From NCBI GenBank assembly GCA_023428805.1, contig JAEYWW010000192.1, positions 1-6,367 of the forward strand: a stretch of DNA of 6,367 bases, given 5' to 3'. Shown piece by piece: positions 1-6,067 of the stretch. Source of the stretch: Armatimonadota bacterium. GTDB lineage: Bacteria; Armatimonadota; Fimbriimonadia; Fimbriimonadales; Fimbriimonadaceae. Under the pieces are notes generated by a model. It did not search any database, was not told the origin of the DNA, and was given only the letters and a program-made list of their open reading frames with translations. How positions within the stretch are numbered: the stretch's first letter is position 1; the number at the start of each line of letters is the position of its first letter. A program made the translations under genes and the position numbers.

Positions 1-327
1 GAACTGGAAGCTCCCGGTGAGACGACCGCGACCCCATCTCCAGACCCGTCACAACCGACCAAGGTCGTCATTGAGATTCCTGCCGGCTCGGATCCCAAAG
101 ATGCCGCGCGCCGTATTCTTGGGGTCGATCAAGATGCTGATTTTGAAGCGGTCCGCAAGGCTTATCTTCGATTGAGCAAGCGATCTCACCCCGGGCAGAT
201 GCCGAGCGGGAGCGAGGAGCAGAGGCAGGCCGACATGATTCACCGACGCGTTCAGTGGGCATACAATCTTTTGACTGCGGATACTTCGGACATCAAAAAG
301 CGGTTTGGCTCACTCGAAGTTGACTGA
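1..327 (+). CDS. J-domain-like protein, C-terminal part (5' end outside the window)
   Basis: The frame is open from base 1 to the TGA at 325-327, giving 108 visible residues with no start inside the window. The first 30 or so residues are rich in E, P, T and S and look like a flexible linker. Residues about 35-100 then resemble a DnaJ J domain: ILGV near residue 39, an amphipathic helix with AVRKAYLRLSKR (residues 50-61), the loop tripeptide, then a longer helix ending in WAYNLLT. The diagnostic loop tripeptide is HPG (residues 63-65, bases 187-195) instead of HPD. In the J-protein family the Asp of HPD is needed to stimulate DnaK ATPase, so this is more likely a J-like (type IV) module than a working co-chaperone. 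The frame was chosen because it gives a coherent domain and a clean stop. Its real size and any N-terminal domains cannot be known from here. Confidence 0.75.
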   Translation, partial: ELEAPGETTATPSPDPSQPTKVVIEIPAGSDPKDAARRILGVDQDADFEAVRKAYLRLSKRSHPGQMPSGSEEQRQADMIHRRVQWAYNLLTADTSDIKKRFGSLEVD

Positions 328-358
328 CTCTTTTGTGCGTCAACCATCTGGCCGAAGA

Positions 359-364
359 TATAAT
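359..364 (+). promoter_or_regulatory. Candidate sigma-70 type -10 element for the RSH-dtd unit
   Basis: A perfect TATAAT lies in the gap between the J-like gene and the RSH gene, 60 bases before the ATG at 425. It predicts a transcript start near 371 and a leader of about 53 bases. No good -35 hexamer sits 16-18 bases upstream; the nearest TTG-containing hexamer, TTGTGC at 333-338, is 20 bases away. The call rests on the -10 element and its position only. Confidence 0.4.
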
Positions 365-424
365 AAAGAAAGAGCGGATATTTGATTCCTTTCAATGTGG
401 AAAGCGCGATCATGACTCATCTTT

Positions 425-2638
425 ATGGCCGAACCTGTCCCTGTCCAAGACCTTTTTCCAGAAGGTCTGCGGAAGCTGATCGATATCACCCGCAGACAGC
501 GGCCCGACGCTGACATCCACAAACTGACGGCTGCCTATCAGCTCGCAGTTTCCGCCCATGAGGGACAGACCCGCAAGTCGGGCGAACCCTATGTCACCCA
601 TCCGGTTGAAGTCGCGGAGATCGTCGCCGATCTGCGAATGGACGAGGACACCATCATCGCGGCGATTCTGCACGACGTGATCGAGGACACCCCGATCACT
701 CCCGAGCAGATCGAGGAAAAGTTCGGCAAAGATGTCCGGGCGATGGTTGAAGGAGTGACCAAGCTCAAGCTCAACCTCCCCGAAGAGGCCAGCGAAAACC
801 AGAAGCGGCTGGCGGAATCTCATCGAGCCGCAGAAAGCCTCCGCAAGATGCTCCTCGCGATGGCAAAGGATGTGCGCGTCATGGTCATCAAGCTGGCCGA
901 TCGGCTGCACAATATGCAGACGCTTGACAGCCTGCCTCCCACGAAACGGGTTCGGATTGCAAACGAGACGCTGGACGTCTATGCGCCGCTTGCGGCCCGA
1001 CTGGGAATATGGCAGGTGAAGTGGCAGTTGGAGGACCTCAGCTTCAAGGCGCTGCATCCCGACGAATTTCGGCAGATCAGCGAGATGGTCTCGAAAACGC
1101 GCCGTCAGCGCGATCAAGAATTGGAGCAGGCCATCGCGCTCCTGCGGGTCAAATTGGATGCGGCGGGGCTGACCAATGCCCGGATCATGGGGCGCAGCAA
1201 GCACCTCTACAGCATCTTCAACAAGCACATCAAGCAGGATGTGCCTTTCGAGGAGATCTACGACCTCACCGCGCTCCGAATCATCGTGGACACCAAGGCG
1301 GAATGCTATATCGTTCTCGGCCTGATCCACGATTTGTGGCTGCCGATGCAGGGCATCTTTTTTGACTACATCGGAACGCCCAAACCCAACGGCTACCAAT
1401 CTCTGCACACCAAGGTCATCGGGCCGAGCGGCGATCCGCTGGAAGTCCAAATTCGGACTCAGGAGATGCACGATGTTGCGGAGCTTGGAGTCGCGGCGCA
1501 CTGGAGCTATAAGGAGGGGAAAACGCTCAAGGAAGCGCCGTCGCAGATGTCAACCCTGCGGCAGCAGCTCTTCGACTGGTCCTCCGATTCGCGGACCTCA
1601 TCAGACTTTCTGCGGACAGTCTCCAGTGATCTCTTCACGGAGCAGGTCTTCATCTTCACGCCGAAGGGCGACGTGATCGACCTGCCGGTGGACTCGACTC
1701 CAGTCGATTTTGCGTTTCGTGTCCACACTAATCTCGGGCTGACCTTGATCGGATCAAAAGTGAATGGCGCGATGGTGCCTCTGAGCCACAAACTGCACAA
1801 CGGCGACGTGGTTGAGCTGATCACACGCTCCAATGCCCAGCCCAGCCTCGATTGGCTCAAATTCGTCAAATCCCAGCACACTCGGTCGAAGATTCGCGCC
1901 TATATGCGCAAGCGGGGAAAGACCGAGAACGCGCAGCGTGGGCGGGATGCGGTTGAGAAGGAGCTGAGGCGGGAAGGGCTCGATCCAAGAATCTATCTGA
2001 GCGATCAGAAAGTGTTGGAAATCGCGCAGAAGATGCGCCATGTGATGTCGCCCGACGATGTTTTCGCACGGGTGGGAGAAGGACTGACCAGCGTTCAAAC
2101 GGTCGTTCATCGACTCAAGGGGATCGAACAGCCTCAGGTTCAGGAACACGGTGTCAAGGTTGTCAAGCCGATGGCCGAAGCTACGGTCATCACGGGCGGC
2201 ATCGACAACGTGATGATGAAGCGCGCCAAATGCTGCGCTCCGATCCCGGGCGACGATGTGGCGGGCTATGTCACGCGAGGGCGCGGCATCATGATTCATC
2301 GCCGGGTGTGTCCCAATCTTCTGAAATTGATGGAAGACGAGCCCGAGCGCGTGTCGCCTCTCGATTGGCAGCCGGACGAAAAAGCCTCCTTTGGCACGCA
2401 CCTTCGCATCGTCAGCATTGACCGCGACGGCCTTCTGAACGACATCACGGGAATTTTTGCCAATGACAAGATCAATGTGACAGGCGCAAATGTGAAGACT
2501 TTGAAGAATCGGACGGCTGAGATCGACTTCACGATCAACGTGCGCGACATCAAGCAGCTTCGGGCGGCGATGACGCGGATCGGGCAGCTTGGGGATGTCA
2601 TTTCCGTCCTCCGCATGTTCGCGCGGAGCGGGCGTTGA
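425..2638 (+). CDS. rel: Bifunctional (p)ppGpp synthetase/hydrolase, RelA/SpoT family (Rel/RSH)
   Basis: A long-form RSH of 737 residues, the usual family length, acting in the cytosol with the ribosome to make and degrade (p)ppGpp. The order is: HD hydrolase domain (about 40-165) with THP at 58-60, HDVIED at 83-88 and LADRLHNM at 157-164; synthetase domain (about 250-362) with GRSKH at 256-260, YD at 279-280, NGYQSLH at 322-328 and LEVQIRT at 339-345; TGS domain (about 405-467); helical region; conserved-cysteine module with C603, C604, H625 and C629; C-terminal ACT domain (about 657-733). Both active sites keep their main acidic residues (D280, E340), so both activities are expected. The metal-linked motif that is usually RFKD in bifunctional enzymes reads IFFD (311-314), matching neither RxKD nor the RelA-type ExDD. 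The ATG at 425 is the first start after an in-frame TGA at 413-415; it has no clear Shine-Dalgarno site. The gene overlaps dtd by four bases. Confidence 0.97.
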   Translation: MAEPVPVQDLFPEGLRKLIDITRRQRPDADIHKLTAAYQLAVSAHEGQTRKSGEPYVTHPVEVAEIVADLRMDEDTIIAAILHDVIEDTPITPEQIEEKFGKDVRAMVEGVTKLKLNLPEEASENQKRLAESHRAAESLRKMLLAMAKDVRVMVIKLADRLHNMQTLDSLPPTKRVRIANETLDVYAPLAARLGIWQVKWQLEDLSFKALHPDEFRQISEMVSKTRRQRDQELEQAIALLRVKLDAAGLTNARIMGRSKHLYSIFNKHIKQDVPFEEIYDLTALRIIVDTKAECYIVLGLIHDLWLPMQGIFFDYIGTPKPNGYQSLHTKVIGPSGDPLEVQIRTQEMHDVAELGVAAHWSYKEGKTLKEAPSQMSTLRQQLFDWSSDSRTSSDFLRTVSSDLFTEQVFIFTPKGDVIDLPVDSTPVDFAFRVHTNLGLTLIGSKVNGAMVPLSHKLHNGDVVELITRSNAQPSLDWLKFVKSQHTRSKIRAYMRKRGKTENAQRGRDAVEKELRREGLDPRIYLSDQKVLEIAQKMRHVMSPDDVFARVGEGLTSVQTVVHRLKGIEQPQVQEHGVKVVKPMAEATVITGGIDNVMMKRAKCCAPIPGDDVAGYVTRGRGIMIHRRVCPNLLKLMEDEPERVSPLDWQPDEKASFGTHLRIVSIDRDGLLNDITGIFANDKINVTGANVKTLKNRTAEIDFTINVRDIKQLRAAMTRIGQLGDVISVLRMFARSGR
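2625..2628 (+). promoter_or_regulatory. Shine-Dalgarno site for dtd
   Basis: GGAG inside the 3' end of the RSH gene, six bases before the TTG at 2635. It supports initiation at that unusual codon and makes translational coupling to the upstream gene likely. Confidence 0.6.
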
Positions 2639-3084
2639 GAGCCGTTGTTCAGCGGGTGGCCTGGGCCCGGTGCGTGGTTGATGGAGAGGTTGTCGGTTCC
2701 TGTGGCCGTGGATTGCTTGTTTTGGTCGCCGCCCATCGAGATGACACGGAGGCCAACGCCCGAAAGTTGGCCGACAAGGTCGCTGGACTGCGAATTTTCA
2801 ATGACGAATCGGGGAAGATGAACCTCGCTTTGGGTGATCTGCCGGATGCTTCTGATGCGGAGATTCTGGCGATTTCCAACTTCACTCTTTATGGCGATGC
2901 CGTCAAATCTCGCCGCCCTTCATTTATGGGCGCGGCGGGGTATGAAGAGGGCAAGCATCTTTTCAGCGGCTTTGTCAGCGCGCTGCGCGAGATCAATTCG
3001 AAGGTGGAAACGGGTGTTTTCGGCGCAGATATGAAAATTGAACTGCTGAACGATGGCCCGGTCACCCTGGTCATCGATGTGTGA
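2635..3084 (+). CDS. dtd: D-aminoacyl-tRNA deacylase (DTD1 family)
   Basis: A 149-residue protein, the normal size for DTD1, a homodimeric cytosolic proofreading enzyme that hydrolyses D-amino acids (and glycine) from mischarged tRNA. Family marks are the N-terminal RAVVQRV, KMNL at 61-64, FTLYGD at 83-88, RRPSF at 93-97, ETGVFGADM at 125-133 and NDGPVT at 139-144, whose Gly-Pro is the cross-subunit chiral-selectivity element. The start is TTG: the family nearly always begins MR, the Arg codon follows directly, and no other start in this frame fits. TTGA is shared with the RSH stop, a four-base overlap preceded by GGAG, so the two genes are probably co-transcribed and coupled. The usual SQFTLYGD reads SNFTLYGD (N82), and the loop before it (about 67-75) seems a little longer than usual. 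Confidence 0.96.
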   Translation: MRAVVQRVAWARCVVDGEVVGSCGRGLLVLVAAHRDDTEANARKLADKVAGLRIFNDESGKMNLALGDLPDASDAEILAISNFTLYGDAVKSRRPSFMGAAGYEEGKHLFSGFVSALREINSKVETGVFGADMKIELLNDGPVTLVIDV

Positions 3085-3178
3085 TGTCTAGACGATCACG
3101 TTGAGGTGCGCCGGCCTCGTGGAACTTGGCCCTCTATTTCGACAACAAGGAGGGAAGAATTTCTAGGTTCTGTTCTGA
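3085..3178. other. Convergent intergenic region with weak hairpins
   Basis: This 94-base gap separates the end of dtd (plus) from the end of pstB (minus), so transcripts from both sides should terminate here. Two weak structures are visible. One is CAC/GTG plus GAGG/CCTC with a three-base bulge at 3097-3121. The other is CCCTC/GAGGG with a 15-base loop at 3130-3154. Neither is followed by a clear T run on either strand, so I do not call an intrinsic terminator. Rho-dependent termination is possible. Confidence 0.3.
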
Positions 3179-3973
3179 TCAACCGAATCGACCGGAGATG
3201 TAGTCTTCAGTCTTCTTTTGAGTGGGGTTGAGGAAGATGCTCTGCGTCTCTGCAAACTCCACGATCTCGCCCTGCATGAAGAAGGCGGTGAAGTCGCTGG
3301 CACGCTGGGCCTGCTGCATATTGTGGGTGACGATGACGATGGTGTACTGCTCACGGAGCTCCAGCATCAGGTCTTCAATCTTTGCGGTGGCGACGGGGTC
3401 GAGAGCGGAGCAGGGTTCGTCCATCAGGATGATCTCCGGGTCGACGGCGATGGTGCGGGCGATGCAGAGCCGCTGCTGCTGTCCGCCGGAAAGACCGTAT
3501 GCGCTCTGATTGAGCTTGTCCTTCACCTCATCCCAAAGATAGGCTCGCTTGAGGCACGTTTCGACAATTTCGTTGAGTTCTGATCTCTTCTTGATGCCGT
3601 GGATGCGCGGGCCATAGGCGATGTTGTCGTAGATCGACATCGGGAAGGGATTTGGCTTTTGGAAGACCATCCCGACGGTCTTCCTCAACTCGACCGGATC
3701 GACGCTTTTGGAGTAAATGTTGGTGCCGTGAATGGTGACTTCGCCGTCAAGCCTGGTGCCGTCGATCAGGTCGTTCATTCGGTTGAGGCATCGCAGAAAA
3801 GTTGACTTCCCGCACCCGGAAGGACCGATCAGGGCGGTGACCTTGTTGGGAGCAGCTTCGAGGTTGATGCCCTTCAGAGCTTGAAAGCTGCCATAGTAGA
3901 AGTCGACGTTTCGCGCAATGATGCTGGGCTCAAGCGACGCGCTTTCCGTCGGTTCAATCTCGGTAGTCGGCAT
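3179..3973 (-). CDS. pstB: Phosphate ABC transporter ATP-binding protein PstB
   Basis: The cytoplasmic ATPase that powers high-affinity phosphate import with the PstC/PstA membrane pair and the PstS binding protein. Numbered from the ATG at 3973 (264 residues, slightly longer than usual because of an acidic N-terminal tail), it has all ABC motifs: aromatic NVDFYYGSF region, Walker [10 protein letters not shown] at 50-58, Q-loop Q105, signature LSGGQ at 161-165, Walker B IILMDE at 181-186, D-loop SALD and switch His217. The [14 protein letters not shown] segment and the C-terminal YISGRFG mark it as PstB rather than another ABC ATPase. An ATG also lies 12 bases upstream (3985). I prefer 3973 because GGAG at 3980-3983 is six bases before it, while the earlier ATG has none. 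It is the last gene of a leftward unit, 15-27 bases after aroC. No pstS, pstC, pstA or phoU lies in this unit, so its partners must be encoded elsewhere. Confidence 0.96.
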   Translation of the reverse strand: MPTTEIEPTESASLEPSIIARNVDFYYGSFQALKGINLEAAPNKVTALIGPSGCGKSTFLRCLNRMNDLIDGTRLDGEVTIHGTNIYSKSVDPVELRKTVGMVFQKPNPFPMSIYDNIAYGPRIHGIKKRSELNEIVETCLKRAYLWDEVKDKLNQSAYGLSGGQQQRLCIARTIAVDPEIILMDEPCSALDPVATAKIEDLMLELREQYTIVIVTHNMQQAQRASDFTAFFMQGEIVEFAETQSIFLNPTQKKTEDYISGRFG

Positions 3974-3979
3974 CATTCG

Positions 3980-3983
3980 CTCC
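3980..3983 (-). promoter_or_regulatory. Shine-Dalgarno site favouring the inner pstB start
   Basis: Read on the minus strand this is GGAG, six bases before the ATG at 3973. It overlaps the last base of the ATG at 3985, which itself has no site at a usable distance (the nearest AAGGA is more than 20 bases upstream). This decides the start choice for pstB. Confidence 0.45.
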
Positions 3984-4000
3984 ATTGTATCTGTCGATTG

Positions 4001-5101
4001 TTAAGATTCCTTAAGGACTCCGCCCAACAGGGCTTCCTGCCTGAGTGCGTGGTCGGCAAGGACCAGCGCACACATGGCTTCGACCATCGGCACTGCGCGG
4101 GGCAGAACGCACGGATCGTGGCGTCCCTTGCCGCTCAAGGTCGTGTTCTCGCGCCGGGTATTGATGGTCTCCTGCTCCCGCATGATGGTCGCGACGGGCT
4201 TGAAGGCGACGCGCATGGTGATGGGCATTCCATTGCTGATGCCTCCCTGAACGCCACCGGAAAAATTGGATTTGGTGTAGACCGCTTTCTGGTCATCGCT
4301 CCGAAAGGCGTCATTATGTTCGGAACCCTTAAGAAATGTTCCGCCGAATCCTGATCCTATCTCAAAGCCCTTGCTGGCGGGCAGACTCATCATCGCCTTC
4401 GCCAGATCGGCTTCGAGCTTGTCGAAGACAGGTTCGCCCCAACCTCCTGGAACTCCACGCGCCACACAACCGATCACCCCTCCGACGGAATCACCTTCCT
4501 TGCGGATAGATTCAATAAGGGAGATCATCTCTTCGGCAATCTTGTCATCAGGGCACCGAACAATATTGGCTTCAACCTGCTCAAGAGTGACCAGAGAGGG
4601 ATCGATTTCGGCGCGGATATCCCGGACCGTTTCGACGTAGCCGACAATCTCCACCCCCCATCTTTCGCAAAGCAGCTTCTTCGCAAGCGCACCCGCTGCG
4701 ACACGGCCGATGGTCTCCCGAGCAGAAGCTCGCCCTCCGCCGGAAACAGCCCGGATGCCGTATTTTTCGTCGTAGGCGAAGTCCGCGTGGCTCGGGCGAT
4801 ATTTGTCCCGCATCTCGTCGTAGTCGCGGCTTCGCTGATCCTCGTTTCTGACGAGCATGGCGATGGGGGTGCCGAGAGTGCGGCCGTCAAGCACCCCGGA
4901 CAAAATCTCGACGCGGTCGCCCTCTTTCCGCTGGGTCACGAGTTTGGATTGGCCAGGGCGCCGTCGGTCAAGCTCAAACTGAATCTCCTCCTCGCTGATC
5001 GGCAATCGCGGAGGGCATCCATCGACCACCACTCCGACAGCGGCCCCGTGGGATTCGCCGAAGGTGGAGATGCGGAAGAGTTGTCCGAATTGCGAAGACA
5101 T
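4001..5101 (-). CDS. aroC: Chorismate synthase
   Basis: A 366-residue enzyme, typical in length, that converts 5-enolpyruvylshikimate 3-phosphate to chorismate using reduced FMN, the last common step of the shikimate pathway. All three family signatures are present: GESHG at 15-19 with its catalytic His, [18 protein letters not shown] from about 121, and [17 protein letters not shown] starting near 326. The second catalytic His is in RPSHAD (102-107). The reading frame extends to a TTG at 5113. The ATG at 5101 is the better start because GAAGG lies five bases before it and homologues begin close to the FGxLFRxxTFGESHG block. It lies 22 bases after the kinase-like gene and 15-27 bases before pstB, so all three are probably co-transcribed. 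No other aromatic-pathway gene is next to it. Confidence 0.97.
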   Translation of the reverse strand: MSSQFGQLFRISTFGESHGAAVGVVVDGCPPRLPISEEEIQFELDRRRPGQSKLVTQRKEGDRVEILSGVLDGRTLGTPIAMLVRNEDQRSRDYDEMRDKYRPSHADFAYDEKYGIRAVSGGGRASARETIGRVAAGALAKKLLCERWGVEIVGYVETVRDIRAEIDPSLVTLEQVEANIVRCPDDKIAEEMISLIESIRKEGDSVGGVIGCVARGVPGGWGEPVFDKLEADLAKAMMSLPASKGFEIGSGFGGTFLKGSEHNDAFRSDDQKAVYTKSNFSGGVQGGISNGMPITMRVAFKPVATIMREQETINTRRENTTLSGKGRHDPCVLPRAVPMVEAMCALVLADHALRQEALLGGVLKES

Positions 5102-5106
5102 GAGCG

Positions 5107-5111
5107 CCTTC
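5107..5111 (-). promoter_or_regulatory. Shine-Dalgarno site for aroC
   Basis: Read on the minus strand this is GAAGG, five bases before the ATG at 5101. It overlaps the alternative TTG at 5113 and argues against that start. Confidence 0.55.
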
Positions 5112-5123
5112 AATTATGAAGGC

Positions 5124-5999
5124 TCACCCCAGCATCTGGTCAGCCACCGCACGGAGGGCGTCGAATCTCTTGCGGCCCTTCTTTTGGAACGAGGGGTTCT
5201 TGCCGGACAATCGGCGAAGGGCAAGGCCGAGTTGATTCCAGGCGATCCTCGCCCTGGCTTCATCTGGCAAACTGGTGGAGCGCGAATAGCCCTGCAGCAC
5301 AGGCCGCAGCCATGTTGGGGGAAGCACCGCGAAGTCGAATGAGGGATCGCCCCATCCTGCATCGCCCCAATCGATCATCGTCAGTTCGCCGCTTGGGCTG
5401 CAGAGAATGTTGAGTTCGTGAAGATCGTTGTGGACAAAAACACGGATGATGCCTCTTTCGAGGAGGGGTTCCCATTCGTTCAGCTTCTCCTCAGCCCAAG
5501 CCAATTCACTTGATGTCAAGGCTGCGGTTTCAAGCCAGCGGCGGGGTTCTTCCAAGTCAACAGCATCAAGCCGCCCCTCCGGGTCATCAACGATGGTGAC
5601 AGATGTGTGGAGGGAGGCAATGATTTCCCCCAGTTTGAACAGCGTGTCGGAAGGGGCATCCCAATCGGCGTAGGGAGCACCTTTGAAGAACTCAATAATC
5701 GTGAAGGGAACGTCCGCCACATCACGGTCTTCGTCAAAGGCGATGATCTTTGGAGTCGCAACGGGCAAGTCCCGCAACGCGAAGAGGGCGACAGCCTCTG
5801 TGTGGGTGTCCTGGATCCATTCTGGGTGGTCTCGCGGAACACGGACAACCACATCCCCCACCCTGTAGACCGAATGAACATTTCCCCTCGGTCTCAAAAG
5901 CTCCCAATCTCCGCGAAGGCCATGTTTGTCGGAAATCAAGATTTGGTCTTCGGACATCAACTTGGGATAGGGCGCGTGATCCGCGCTGTATTGAGGCAT
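5124..5999 (-). CDS. Phosphotransferase of the APH / choline kinase fold, substrate unknown
   Basis: A 291-residue protein with the two-lobed kinase-like fold of the aminoglycoside phosphotransferase superfamily (PF01636 type). The N-lobe has VYRVGDVVVRVPRD (about 44-57), where an Arg stands in the VxR style seen in macrolide-phosphotransferase-like members. TEAVAL (about 67-72) fits the helix-C Glu, and FTIIEFFKG (99-107) the hinge. The catalytic loop is HNDLHELN at 190-197 (D192, N197), followed by the metal-binding IDWGDAGWGDPSFD (209-222, D210). The catalytic residues look intact, so it should be an active ATP-dependent small-molecule kinase. The substrate could be an antibiotic, an amino alcohol, a sugar or something else; the sequence does not say. 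The start is uncertain: the ATG at 5999 lacks a Shine-Dalgarno site and an inverted repeat ends four bases before it; an inner ATG lies at 5957. It is first in the leftward unit with aroC and pstB. Confidence 0.88.
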   Translation of the reverse strand: MPQYSADHAPYPKLMSEDQILISDKHGLRGDWELLRPRGNVHSVYRVGDVVVRVPRDHPEWIQDTHTEAVALFALRDLPVATPKIIAFDEDRDVADVPFTIIEFFKGAPYADWDAPSDTLFKLGEIIASLHTSVTIVDDPEGRLDAVDLEEPRRWLETAALTSSELAWAEEKLNEWEPLLERGIIRVFVHNDLHELNILCSPSGELTMIDWGDAGWGDPSFDFAVLPPTWLRPVLQGYSRSTSLPDEARARIAWNQLGLALRRLSGKNPSFQKKGRKRFDALRAVADQMLG

Positions 6000-6003
6000 C
6001 CCA

Positions 6004-6022
6004 CTATCTTGAACTAAGATAG
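6004..6022. repeat. Perfect inverted repeat, operator- or hairpin-like, just upstream of the kinase gene
   Basis: CTATCTT (6004-6010) and AAGATAG (6016-6022) are perfect 7-bp inverted arms around the five-base loop GAACT. The repeat sits four bases from the kinase ATG at 5999 and immediately before the candidate plus-strand -35 at 6024. It could be the binding site of a dimeric regulator or an RNA hairpin near the kinase start. It could also be chance; no regulator gene is visible. Confidence 0.4.
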
Positions 6023-6023
6023 G

Positions 6024-6052
6024 TTGTGAAGTGGTGGAGGCACAAAGATAAT
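6024..6052 (+). promoter_or_regulatory. Candidate sigma-70 type promoter for the right-edge ORF
   Basis: TTGTGA (6024-6029) and GATAAT (6047-6052) are separated by exactly 17 bases, matching the -35 and -10 consensus at four and five of six positions. The predicted transcript start is near 6059. That would exclude the GTG at 6026 as the start of the downstream gene and would favour the ATG at 6125 or a nearly leaderless GTG at 6068. Confidence 0.4.
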
Positions 6053-6067
6053 TTGGAGCGCAACCGT

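Noticed and set aside
320..364. TTGACT at 320-325 as the -35 partner of TATAAT at 359-364
   Set aside because: The spacing of 33 bases is far outside the 16-18 base range, and the hexamer overlaps the end of the J-like gene.
410..1501. Long minus-strand open frame (363 codons) opposite the first half of the RSH gene
   Set aside because: The plus strand encodes a complete RSH with intact catalytic motifs. The antisense frame shows no recognisable domain and is what GC-rich codon use produces on the opposite strand.
1754..2401. Minus-strand open frame of 215 codons opposite the TGS-to-cysteine region of RSH
   Set aside because: Same reason: it lies entirely inside a well-supported gene and shows no recognisable protein motif.
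3097..3154. Intrinsic terminator in the convergent gap
   Set aside because: The stems are short or bulged (CAC/GAGG with a bulge; CCCTC/GAGGG with a 15-base loop) and no T run follows on either strand.
5102..5113. TTG at 5113 as the aroC start, giving 370 residues
   Set aside because: GAAGG is correctly spaced for the ATG at 5101 and overlaps the TTG. The extra four residues are not expected from the family.
5124..5999. Calling the kinase-like gene an aminoglycoside or macrolide resistance gene
   Set aside because: The fold and catalytic motifs fit the superfamily, but substrate cannot be read from these motifs and the genomic setting is housekeeping, without mobile elements.
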